Part shown: piece after piece, positions 35,710 to 47,224 of the stretch
How the letters are laid out: every line of letters starts with the position of its first letter
How positions within the stretch are numbered: the first letter of the stretch is position 1
Assembly (NCBI RefSeq): GCF_000972845.2
Contig: NC_040022.1
Coordinates: forward strand, 15,293,403 to 15,357,402
Direction: 5' to 3'
DNA: 64,000 nucleotides
From: Larimichthys crocea
Taxonomy: Eukaryota; Chordata; Actinopteri; Sciaenidae
The notes under the pieces: model-generated
Databases searched by the model: none
What the model saw: the letters and a program-made list of their open reading frames with translations, nothing else
What the model was told of the DNA's origin: nothing
Translations under genes and position numbers: made by a program

Positions 35710-35789
35710 CGAGTGCCAGCATCAAGTAGTGCCCATGTGTATCAGCTCAGTGATAATATCTTCGTCTGGGAGTACAAACACACATATTA

Positions 35790-38700
35790 ATGGATTCTGG
35801 ACCTCCGCTCTCTCTGTCGCTCTTCGTAAGGGTGTTTATGATTTCTGCCACAGGTAGGAACGCTGGCTTATCAAACCTGCTACCACATTTGGAAGAAATA
35901 ATCTTGTTAGTTTCTGTTGCTTTGCACGGTGTGGTGTGAATTTGTCTGATTGTCAGATTTATATTGAATTAAGTGCAACATAAATGTATATATAAATAAC
36001 CATCCAGCTGTAATAAAGTGAATTATTAATAGTTTGAATAGAACATAGAACTTTTTACTCATCAGTAGCAGGGAAATGTTCAACTATTCTGTGTGTGCTC
36101 TGAAGTACAATCCATTGTTTGTATGGGAAATCAAAGACTTGCTGATTTCAGTTTCACACAGGTATTTGCTGTGATATTCAATACAAAGGGTTTAAAATTA
36201 CTGTAATACTAGACACCAAACAAGCACTAGCAGCACTTGTTTGTGGTTGGTAATTTTGCCAACTGTGCCAAAAAGCCACTTATAGAGGTCTTCAGCTTGC
36301 TTTAGTTAGTTTGCTCACTCAAACAGGTTTGTCTTACACTTCATGAAATGTGTTTTTACAAAATTTTAAAATACATAGACAGAATATTTCGTATTTATTT
36401 CTGTTCCGGTGTATTCGAACAAAGTCTCTTGTTATTAAAAAATGGAGAGTGTGTTATCAAATACAGGCCGGCTAAGAAGGTGATCAACACTAAGTACACT
36501 AAGGATGAGCTGGAGTACCAGGAGGTGGTCGTCTTCTTCATCTGCTGAATGGAAATACATAGAAACAATGTTTCTTCTTTATTTCTGTGGAGTCCAACAA
36601 AGTCTACTGGAAGTTAAACTGAGATCGTTATTTGAAAAGGTCATGAACTCATGACCTTTACAAGCTTACAGCTCCAAACAATGGGTCCTACATTTCCCAT
36701 AATGCAGCAGCATCATTAATCATGCCCACATCTTTTACCTTTACACCTCTGACAGCAAAAATAACCCTGCTGACATCATTATGATATTGATTTTGGTAAC
36801 CTCTCCCCAGAGCCACAGGAGACATTATACAGCTGTATTTGATCACTGTATACATCTTTATTTTTGCTATACTCACACTGTTTACACTGTTCATACTTGT
36901 TATATTGCTACATTTACACTGTAAATCTTTCATATTTGCCATACTTTTCTAGATCTTTTTATACTGTATATATTTTATATTTCTTGTTTATTGCTTGTTT
37001 GCACCAGGGAAATGAGGGAAACAGTATTTCAATTTTCTGTATGTTCTGTACAGTGGCAGTGATGATTGACTTGACTTGACTTGACATGATGGGAAATATG
37101 GACTTAATATTTAAAACTGATGGAGTGTCCCTCTACTTGAGTTTGGTGTCTCTTGTTTTAGTCTTTCATATTATTGTCTTGGCCTGACCTCTGTGCGGTT
37201 TGTCTGCAGCTTCAGCAGTCAACCTTGAGGGGGAACTCTTCAAGGATTTGATGAGGGGCTACAACAAGAACGTCCGACCCATGGAGAAGAGTGGTGACAT
37301 CACTCAGGTGGACATCAAGATGACACTCACCAACCTCATCTCTCTTGTGAGTCAAGTTCAGTCTGGTGTTTTTGATGAGTTACCACTGTGAGTTAACACT
37401 GTTAATTAAACTATTCTCACAGAATGAAAAGGAGGAGGCCCTGACGACGAGCGTCTGGATAGAAATGGTAATTTTACACTTTGCAATGATTTAACATAGT
37501 ATATTTGCAAGACATGGGCCAAAATCACACACATAGTTTTTCTGTATCTAGCAATGGTGTGACTACAGGCTCAGATGGGACCAACCACTCAGGTCAGCTC
37601 TGTATGGGAACATCACCTCTGAGCTGCGAGTCCCGTCCAAAAGCATCTGGCTGCCAGACGTTATATTGGAGAACAAGTGAGTGTCTAACCATTGGGGACA
37701 CATTGTTTTTAAAAAATAAATGAAGTAAAAGACTCCTAGAAAAAAAGTATTTATTGTAAACATGACATTTAGACAAACATTCATTTAGGTAGATTTAGCC
37801 GATAGGGCCTATAATAGCATGAAGATTTGTGCAAGTGAAGTGCATCAATGCTTTTAACAAGCACACCTTTAATATTACAATGTAGTATGCATATGTACAA
37901 TGTAAAAACAATGCGTCAACAATGTGTGTGAGTTTAAATAGACCGGCAAATGTCTGTTTCCCTCTGCCCTGACCTGTGCACAGTGTGGATGGACAGTTCG
38001 AGGTAGCATATTACTGCAATGCACTGGTGTCTCCTAATGGATGTGTGTACTGGCTGCCTCCTGCCATCTACCGCAGTGCGTGTGCCATCACTGTCAACTA
38101 CTTCCCCTTTGACTGGCAGAACTGCACCATGGTCTTCCGGTGAGTAGAAACGGGATGTGTTTGAAGTTCTAGTATGAAAATGTTTAGGTTCAAAATATCT
38201 CTCAAATTTGTTGTCTTGATGACAAAGATCTTAAGTTACCTGCTGTTACAAATTTTGCAGTAATTTAGAATTTAGTGAAAGAAAATAGTGTTATAGATAT
38301 ATTAATACCTACGTATTAGTTACGTATTAGTCCCATAGTAATAATTATACCGGTGATGCATAATGGAGAACAAGGTGCAGGTGTGTTGTCTGATTTGAGC
38401 CATTTTAGCTTAAACATTTAGTTCAGCTCCACCAGTTATAACCCAGCAATATACAGAAGACTTTCAAACAAATTACTTTGTTAAATTTAAAAAATTCACA
38501 GACTTTTGTTGGTGGCTAATTTAATTTCTAATCGGGTAGGGATGCTTTCGGAAACTTGGACATTTGACCCTCAATTCACTTGTCTGGATTCTTTGTGTTT
38601 CAGTAGCATTCACAGCCTCCAACCTGCAACAATTCTCCCTCGCGGCCCCTTTTCACTCTGCTGTCTTGTAAAATTAAATAAATGGCTGTGTTTGTTGCCG

Positions 38701-40626
38701 TGACAGACCATATTTCTTCTCCAGCTCCCGGACTTACAGTGCTAATGAGATCGAATTGCATCTCAAAGAGGAGGATAACCACACATTGGAGTGGGTGGAT
38801 ATTGACCCGGAGGCTTTTACAGGTAAGCAACATTTAAATAATCAAAATAAAAAAGAATCACTATGACTATCTAAATGTGCTTCTGCATTTTAAAACAGAA
38901 TGAAAGACTCTAATTTTGGTGTTGTTAGAAAATGGAGAGTGGGTTATCAAACATAGGCCAGCTAAGAAGGTGATCAACCATCAGCACACTAAGGATGAGC
39001 TGGAGTACCAAGAGGTGGTCTTCTTCCTTGTCATCCAGAGAAAGCCCCTCTTCTACATCATCAACATCATCGCTCCCTGTGTGCTCTTCTCATCCCTCTG
39101 CCTCCTTGTCTACTACTTACCTGCCAAAGGTCTTTGTCTTCATTTTGTGTACCCAAAAGCCTAATCTCAGATAGTCAGACCTCTGTCATATCAAATCTCA
39201 TCCAAGTCTGGAGGAATCTTGTAACTTAGACATCATCACGATTTTCTCAAGACCTTCATGAGACTGATAACACAGAGGTTTGGCTCCATGAGTCTCACAA
39301 TAAGTCATTAGTATCTGTTTTCATAAACACAAACCCTCACTACTACTGACTGAATATTGGTTTGAGTTTCCAGCTGGTGGTCAGAAGTGCACCATGTCTA
39401 TTGCCACCCTTCTGGGCCAAACTGTGTTCCTCTTCCTAATCGCTAAGAAGGTTCCAGAGACTTCGAGGGCAGTGCCTCTAATTGGCAAGTAGGTTCATGT
39501 GATCGCCTTAAGATTTCAGTCCAACCTCTGCTGATCTGAAACAGTTTTAAAAAGATGTGTTGAATGATATATTTGAACATTTGACTGCAGGTATTTGATG
39601 TTTGCGATGTCAGTGACCACCATGGTAGTGATGAACTGTGTGATAGTCCTCAACGTCTCCCTGAGAACTCCAAACACTCACATAATGACAGACAAAGTCC
39701 GAAAGGTGAGACTGTGGCCAAACCAAACTATTTCCTTCTCTCAATCTAACTTCCATTAGGAAGCTACTGAATGAACATACTGTGAAGTCAACACATGACT
39801 GTTTGCCACTGGATTAACCCCTGACCCTGTGTCCTTTTCAGATTCTTCTAAACATCCTGCCTCGGCTGCTGAGGATGCAGATGCGACCCTGGACACCGAA
39901 CAGCACCTTAGGAACCATAAACGGTGAAACTCTGGCTACGCACAAGAACGGTGTGCTTTTGGTCCCCTGCCGACGACGCAGCTCCATGACTCTCATTGTC
40001 AAGGCGGAGGAATATGTGATGAAATGTGCCCGGTCTGAACTTATGTTTGCCAGACTCAAAGAAAGAAACGGATTGATGAAATCAGTATTAGAGAAGCTAC
40101 GTAAGTAATTGAATGAGTTCACATGTACTAAAGTGCACATGAAAGTGTGTTTAGCCTTGTAAACACATGAATATCTGGCCTGTTTTGTACACAGATGATG
40201 GGCTGGAGGGGGGTACAGCTGAGCACCTCAGTACCAGTCTGGCAAAGGCCTCTCCAGAGCTGAAGAAGTGTGTGGCCTCCTGCAAACACATAGCTGAGAC
40301 TGCAAGGCAACAGAACAACTTCCAGAATGTAAGCTCTACATTTTCACATAGTCTCATCTTCTCAAGTTTGAATCAACATCAGTTTTAATAATAATCTCTC
40401 CTTTTTCTATCCACAGGAGAATGAAGAGTGGTTCCTGGTTGCCCGGGTGATCGACAGGGTTTGCTTTATTGTCATAGCGCTGGTGTTTTTTATCGGCACA
40501 ATCGGGATCTTCTTGATGGGCCATTTCAACCAACCTCCCTCCTCACCTTTTATTGGGGATCCCAAGAAGTATCTCCCACCAATAAACAATCTCACTGATC
40601 TAACTGAGACAGACTTCTTGGGATGA
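35790..40626 (+). CDS. chrng: Acetylcholine receptor subunit gamma (muscle type)
   Basis: The gamma subunit of the embryonic muscle nicotinic receptor, a pentameric cation channel at the neuromuscular junction. Exons: 35790-35853, 37210-37346, 37423-37467, 37552-37676, 37984-38139, 38725-38822, 38929-39129, 39374-39488, 39591-39705, 39842-40100, 40195-40328, 40417-40626. All phases match: 552 aa against 517 in human. Signal peptide [20 protein letters not shown]. Ligand-binding domain blocks include [20 protein letters not shown] and [10 protein letters not shown]. The Cys-loop is [16 protein letters not shown]1 follows [15 protein letters not shown]2 is [18 protein letters not shown]3 is [20 protein letters not shown], and M4 follows [33 protein letters not shown] and AGGQKCT are gamma-like rather than delta; epsilon is less likely, and linkage to prss56 supports gamma. 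The loop after RWD is about five residues longer than in human. E-boxes lie upstream. Confidence 0.92.
36371..36605 (+). pseudogene. Decayed duplicate of chrng exon 7 with flanking direct repeats, in chrng intron 1
   Basis: Bases 36436-36545 match chrng exon 7 (38929 onward) with about nine substitutions and one 3-base insertion over roughly 97 aligned bases. The translation is [16 protein letters not shown] then [10 protein letters not shown], and it ends at a stop (TGA 36546-36548) soon after the end of homology. The AG acceptor seen before real exon 7 (GTTAG) is TTA here, so it cannot be spliced in the same way. Just outside are two degenerate direct repeats, 36371-36427 and 36555-36605, sharing ACATAGA, TTTATTTCTGT and ACAAAGTCT. 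Homology stops before the M1 segment. It is a non-functional relic, not an alternative exon. Confidence 0.88.
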
Positions 40627-42592
40627 ACCAAGAGAAAATCTCTGGATTTTATACCTTATTATCCCTAAAGTGGAAATCTCATGGCATCCCTTTCGTCAGT
40701 GATCTTTCACTAATGACTGGGACACAGAGAGGATGGAGAAGATACATACAGCTGTGTGTAATGTGGGTCTGTGGACGATAACAAACTCAAAAACTCTTGT
40801 TTATGGTGATAATGGGTCCACTGTGGTTGCCACGCTTGATCTGTGATGACATGTACTGGTATCAGCTGTGACTGATTGTTTGGGGTTGTTGCCAGCTCAG
40901 TGTTTGCTATAAGTTTACTTTTTCACCTGCTGTGACTTTGATAAAACTCAAGGCCATCGTGATTAACTGCATGAGCCAAATGTGCCAAAAGGAAGTTTTT
41001 ATCAATAAAAGTACTACTGTAATCCTGTGATTGCACACTGTCGGAAATTTCTTAATCCTCCTGTGTTTGGCACCTTTTTCGAGGCAGATAGAGAGCACTG
41101 ACACCCCCAAAACACAGACCCAGTGCACAGTCCCCCACCCCTGGAAGCAGGATTTCAATTACATGGCTGAGTGGTGCCTTTCTAACCCAACAAAAGGCAG
41201 ATCCGGCTGGTTGGGATGGAAACGGAGACAGGGGGTGAGACAGAGCCGGGAGACAGGAGTGGGAGTGAGCTCTCACACACAAAGCCAAACATTACTACAC
41301 ACAAACACACAGAGGTGGTAAGGAGGTTTGCCCCCTCCTCATCATGACAACTCATGGATGTTTGCTTGGTATCTTCCTTCTCACAGTTAGATTATGAGAG
41401 TCTGTAGGTACCTGGAGGTTGAGCACAGATGGTAAGCAAGAGACTTTTAATGTTCTTTTTTGCTATTTTCTGTCTTTAGTTTAATAGAATACCGGTAAAA
41501 TGCTAAAGAAGATGTTAACCTTTGGGCACATGTTGTACTCCTTTAGCAATCACTATCTGTCTATCTGTCTATATGCAGGACTCAAAGTAGGGCTTCATCA
41601 TAGTACCATGATCATCTGTTATGTTGTGGAGGAATATACAGTGTAGCTGCAGAATGGGACCAGACTGTGCAAGTCGACTGAGTGTGATGTGAATAAAAAG
41701 GAGGCCCAGTCTGGCTGCTGTGATGAAATCACTTTAATGTTTAAATTGGTGCCAGAGAAGTGTCTGAACTTGCTGACCTGCTGTAAGGAAGTTGTTTTTG
41801 TTAAACCTTTCCCAGTGAATTAAGGCGTTAACTCAAAAGATAATAAGTCTTCATTTCATAGAAATGTATTTCATTTGTATTTGTATAGACAGATATTAAT
41901 ATTTTTAAACTCAAAAGCATATGCTGAATTATTTTTAAACCATCTTGTCCTGTGGTTCTCACAAGGGATCAAGAGGATTCCAGATTTCTGTTTTTAAAAT
42001 TATAATTATGACTTGTCTAATCTTTGCTTATTGTCTATATTTGAATTGGACTTTGCACTGAGAATTTTGTGTCAAAACTACTATTTGCAAGATCAAGGGA
42101 AGTGAAAGTCACTGCTCACGACTGTGTCACAAGTAGGCATTATATTGTATTAAGAGTTAAAAAAAAACAGGCTGATCTGGTCTACCAGCTCCCATTACAT
42201 GCTCCCTTAATTTTATTTCATTCAATTTAATAAACATTACATGTATCCGGCTCCATCTGGCACCGCTTATAGTTGTTGATCAAGTAAGACTGTTTTACTC
42301 AGAGACAGAATTTTGTAATTTAATCTGCAAATGTAATGTTTAGAATGACTGCAATGGAAGCTATTGAACTCAATAAGGACAATTTAAGTATTCAATAAGT
42401 CAGTCAGTTTATAGAGAGCCAGGTCTCATCATAACAAGTCAGATCAATCTTATTGTCCACACATATACATAATCGAACCCAGAACCTTCTTGTGCACAGT
42501 GCATACTCACAGTACAACATATAGTTAGTTGCCTGACTGTTGGTCAATATTATGTAATTGCAGAGTTCCACATATATTTTCAGTTTTACACC
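40627..42592. other. chrng 3' UTR and scramblase 5' region
   Basis: The chrng 3' UTR probably ends at AATAAA near 41004-41009. No coding exon is recognisable after it. A donor-like ATG|GTAAGC at about 41430 could end a non-coding first exon of the downstream scramblase, whose ATG exon has an acceptor TTTTCAG at about 42576-42582. The remainder is AT-rich with no repeat I can name. Confidence 0.5.
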
Positions 42593-45500
42593 ATGTCAGC
42601 TGTGACCAATCAGCCTCTTCCCTTTGACCGACTGGAGCGAGAGAAGCACATTCAGATGATCTTCAGAGCTTTCCAGAACCGTTGTGGGCCTTCGCGTGAG
42701 TGCCACACTCACTCACCTGGACCCAAACCCCATCAAACACCTCCTGACTGGGAATCTAATGAGCAGGTGTCAGCTCTGTCTCCTGGGAGGAAGATGGAGA
42801 ACATGCTGCCACCGGGAAAAGTGAAGAGGCCATTGGTGGAGGCGCAGCAGTGGGCTGGAGGTGCTGCAGGATCACACTTTATGTCTGTGCTGGAAACAGT
42901 CAGTCAGATACATATCACTGCTAGACCAGAGCTTCAGGGTGAGTAGGATGGATTGCTTTTGTGTGTTTGTCTGTGAGAGATTTGTCTTTTTTTAAAGAAT
43001 AAAGGTGTGTTATTGTAGGTCCACAGTGTGTTCCCAGGAGGATCTACAGCATCACCACAGCAGGCAAGAGGTCACAGTTATCTGTGGCTGTGGAAGGTAC
43101 TGATCCCTGTTTAGCTAAAAACATGCATCCCTTTTAAAGATAAAGTGAATGATGGTGTTTTTTAACATAATCTCAATCTCTCCATCCTGTCAGAGAGTTC
43201 GTGTCTGTGCCTCCAGTGCTGTGGTCCAGCTCGGGCCTGTTACTTGCAGGGCTTTGACCATCGGGGCCATCTGGTCTTTTATTTTGAAAGGCCCCTTAGG
43301 GTGGACGCCTGCTGCCTCGGCTGTTGCCTGATGGAGATGAGAGCCTATACACCTCAAAAAAATCTTATTGGCACTGTATACCAGAGGTAGGACAGTCTGA
43401 ATCCGTTTCTGTTTAAGTATTTTACTTAAATACAATAAGACATTTAAACTTATGCTCTGCTAAAATTCAAATGGAAATATTGTACTTTAAACTCCCTTAC
43501 ATTTATTCACATTGTCATAGCAGGAAACTTGCATGTATATTAATGATAGCTGCATTCCACTTAGGGGGGATTCAGCTATTGTGAGTGCTGGTTCAGTGTC
43601 ACTGTTGTAAGTTTTAAATGTAATTTTTCCACATTTCTGTCATTTGGATGAATGAAATTTTAACCCCTATTAATCCCAACGATAAGAATCCTGCCCTGCA
43701 ATCTCTAATACTTCACATTCTCAGACTGAATAACTTGTCATGTGAGCCTTTTTCCGTGTCACTCCCAGCCTCTGGCCACCCTGAGCCACTATAGTTACCC
43801 AGGCCTGTCTGTAAATAGCAGTGAGAGCCTTTACTGTTCCACCCAGCCGGGTGTAGTCTAAACCTGGAAGAGTTAATACACAAAACAGCTGTCTGCATGG
43901 AGACACACACCAACAGAGCTGCCCTGGACTGGGTGGGAAGGAATGCGGCATCCTTCATAATGGGAATGTTGGCTAATGGCACCCATGTCTCCTGAAATAC
44001 TTCCTTCTTCATCTGGCCTAAATCTGACTCCAGGGTTAGCTGGGGTGCCTTTGTGTGTCAAATTTAGAGTTCTCCAGAAGCAACACTCGATGAAGTCGTG
44101 TCCAATTAAGACTGACCTGGCAGAGGTTTCAGTGACCATGGATCTACTTTGGTATAAATATTCTCTCAGTTGTTCTCAAATAAAGCATGCCCCAAATTTG
44201 AACTCATCTGACACCAAGCAAACAATGGTTTTGGTGCTGCAGAATCATGACAGCTGATAATGTGATCAACCAAGCATCAAGGCTGGGCTACACCAGCGTG
44301 TGAAGCTCTGGACAGTTTATCTGCGAGGTTAAAAAGTTGTGCAAAGTTGTTGTGTGTTGGTTGACTGTATTTTCAGGTGGAGCATGTTCACCCCTCTCCT
44401 GGAGGTGTGCGATGCAGAGGGAGCATCTACCATCAGAATCCAGGGCTCCTGCTGTCCATGCCGCTGCTTCTCCAACCAGCAATTCCAGGTAATCATTTTT
44501 AAAGCAACATTATATAGAAATTAGTATTTTTACAATTTAGTGCTCCCAGTTTCATGGTGAAATGTCACCGTCATAAATATGGACAGCTGTACATGTGCAT
44601 TTGTTAGGATTATATTATTTATGATCAAAAACTAGCAACTACTTTGCAACCAAACATCAAGCAAGTGCAGACACAAGACATAGCAGCCAGCTAATATTAT
44701 TTACTAGTCTTAACAACAAGAAGCCCAGCTCGGCATCTTTCATTTACCTTTCACGAAGATCTCGCCATTGACTAAAAGTCAGCCCAAAATGTACTCTTGT
44801 CTGGCGGCCTCTTGCTTAGTCACTCTAACATTAGTTAACAGCAGCTAAGGTTGGTAGCAGTTTACTTTACAGCAAACTGTAAATCATCAAGAGTTGATGC
44901 GGTGTATTCAGTATTTTTGCCTTTTAATCCCACACCAGATCGTCTCCAACATTGGTGAGAAAATGGGCACAATATGGAAGAAATGGCCTGGCTTCAATGA
45001 TGAACATAACATGGACCATGAATATTTTGGGTTGGAGGGTGAGTTGTATATTAAGAAATCTAATAAAGTGGTTCCAAACTACATGTCATGTCTGCCTTTG
45101 TAAGTCAAAACAAAGCCAAAGTTGAATTATATAACAGACTGTCAGAGAATGAATGAATGATTAATAAAGCCTGATTCAAAGCAGAGGTTTTGAATTACCA
45201 TATCAGAAAAAGCACAGGTGCTATTAATAACATTAATGGTGGCTTCATTCCAGTGATGAATGCAATATAATGCAGAAATTAATAAATGAGTGTTCACAAG
45301 CTAAAATTTCTGCTAAAAAAAAATCAAGTTTAGTGTCACTTCACATTTTTCCTTGTGCTCTGTAGATTGGGACTCACTATTGTAATTTATTTTAACAGCT
45401 GCCTTTTAAACCCTACTCCCATTTCTAAATCTATGTCACTCTTCCAGTACCGAGGAGTATGGAATCACACACTAAACTGCTGCTCCTGGCAGCCACGTTC

Positions 45501-45813
45501 TTGTTGGTAAGGATGTGAATTTCTATTCTAAACTTTGCAAGACGATACTGTTTATTGGTGTTAAAATGTAAAAAGCACAGGTGTTAATAATAAAATTGAG
45601 GATGGCTGAACTCAGTTCAGCTGCTTCAGTTTCGGGGTCTCTGGTATTGCACATGCTGTCACACTGTCTTACTGGGGCATCTTAATAGAACAGAGACATT
45701 GTTAATTTGCTTTTCCTACTGTGACATATCGAAATGCTTTCTGTGGATATGCCCTTTACCTGATTTCATTGTTTTCTCTACTACAGAATCACATGTTCTT
45801 TGAAATGAGCTGA
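42593..45813 (+). CDS. Phospholipid scramblase family protein
   Basis: Scramblase-family proteins are palmitoylated, type II membrane-anchored proteins linked to Ca-dependent phospholipid movement and nuclear signalling. Exons: 42593-42938, 43019-43096, 43194-43386, 44377-44488, 44939-45038, 45448-45506, 45787-45813; phases match, 304 aa. Family marks: a Cys-rich palmitoylation motif DACCLGCCLMEM, CCGPARACYLQGFDHRG, QRWSMFTPLLEVCDAEG, a second cluster CCPCRCF, and a C-terminal hydrophobic anchor KLLLLAATFLLNHMFFE. The N-terminus lacks the long Pro-rich PxxP repeats of PLSCR1. The acidic Ca-binding segment next to the anchor is poorly kept (DHEYFGLEVPRSMESH), so Ca response may be weak. The exact PLSCR ortholog is not decided. 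An AATAAA signal lies at 45948-45953. Confidence 0.9.
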
Positions 45814-47224
45814 TTGCTGAAAAGTCGTGAGTCAACGGACATCGTTGAAAGTGGTGGAAAACACCAGCCACAGGCACATTATGGACTGCAACATGGAACT
45901 GTATTAACAGTAAAGACTGGTGTGGCTTTAAAACCATTTCAACATGAAATAAAGTGACACTGAACGAGCTTTAGCAGCAGATGCATATTTGACATTTATT
46001 GCTATAATCCATCAGGTGTACATCCGACAGTGGTTCTTCACTTTTGACACACACCTGCACCCATCAGCACACCACCAAACACGGGCAGCGTTGCAGTTTT
46101 TCACCAAACCACAGTTGCTTTCTTGAAATGGTTTAAAAAAAAAAAAAAAAAAAAAAAATGCTCCCGAGGAATTGATAAAAACAGACCCTGACCCTGGGCC
46201 CAATTTCATTTCTTTTACTACAAAATGGAAAAGGAGTGAAGGACACCGTTTCAGGACTCCTGTACACCTTTGTTGAGGACATTAAAGCAAAGCCCATCCC
46301 TTGGATTCATTAAAGGCGGATAAAGACAAAAGGAAAAAACTGGTACGGGTTGGGCTCGAGGCCAGGCACAGTGATTTAGGCAGCTTGGCAGTCCATTCTT
46401 AAGATGCCGGTTATACAACCTTCTGCCCAGCACAGGATGGTCCTCATCCTTTGGGATTCAACTTCCAGGTCAAAGACAGAGAATCATTGCTGATTCTGTT
46501 AAGTGATCTTTGACGTGGACTGTATTTACAAATATATCATACACAATAATAGTAATTATTCTAGTTCGAAATGACCAGAGGAATTGTAGTTAAAATACAG
46601 CACTGTAATAAAATAACATCTACCTGCAACCCTGTTTGAGTCCCAATGAAACAAGATTAACACAAACTGATCTTGACAGCAGGAAATGTGATGTTATGTT
46701 AAGCAATAAAATCTGATCTAGTATTTAACAGATTGGTTTTGTCGTATTTTGTCAAGTACACTTTGTTAACAGCTAATGACCAGATCAGAAAACACCAGTC
46801 ACGTGGCCTCCCTCTGGTGGCAAGTTAACAGATGTTACAACTTGCATTAAAAAAGAAAATTTAAAAAAAAGAAAACTGGAGGCTTCGTTCTTCTCTGGTT
46901 GATTAAAAATAACGCATATTTCTCTCTTCGGCTTGGTTCAGCGTTCTGTTGACAGGCTTCTTCTCTTCATTTCCAATTAGAGACTAGAAGGAATGGTCTT
47001 CGTGCCTCTGTTCCTGTCTTCATACTACACAGTACCAATCCACGTAGAGGTATCCTTTCCTGGACTCGTCTTCCCCCAACACATCAGATATACACACACC
47101 TGTAACACCACAGACAGAGACAAGCAACGTTACCATGAGACAGAGCACGTCAGAGAATTTCTCTCACTTGTAAAACTGATGTAGGAACAGTTCTTACTCT
47201 TGCAGAGGTTCTCTGTTTGAGGGG
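45814..47224. other. Convergent 3' UTRs of the scramblase gene (+) and eif4e2 (-)
   Basis: The scramblase poly(A) signal AATAAA is at 45948-45953. The eif4e2 signal on the minus strand (TTTATT on plus) is at 45995-46000. If both are used, the two transcripts end within about 20-60 bases of each other or overlap slightly, and eif4e2 has a 3' UTR of about 1.2 kb. That UTR contains an A tract at 46133-46158 (poly-U in its mRNA). Confidence 0.6.

Larger units (their letters stand above)
33891..35789. other. prss56 3' UTR and chrng upstream region
   Basis: The prss56 3' UTR probably ends near the AATAAA/AATAAAA cluster at about 34352-34376. The rest holds no recognisable exon. Upstream of chrng are three E-boxes that suit a muscle promoter: CACGTG 35350-35355, CAGGTG 35375-35380 and CAGCTG 35544-35549, plus a (GT)n and a (CA)n tract. 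No adjacent chrnd gene, found between PRSS56 and CHRNG in human, is present. Confidence 0.6.

Noticed and set aside
36436..36545. chrng exon-7-like segment as a mutually exclusive exon
   Set aside because: It lies in intron 1, its acceptor AG is lost, homology ends before M1 and a stop follows.
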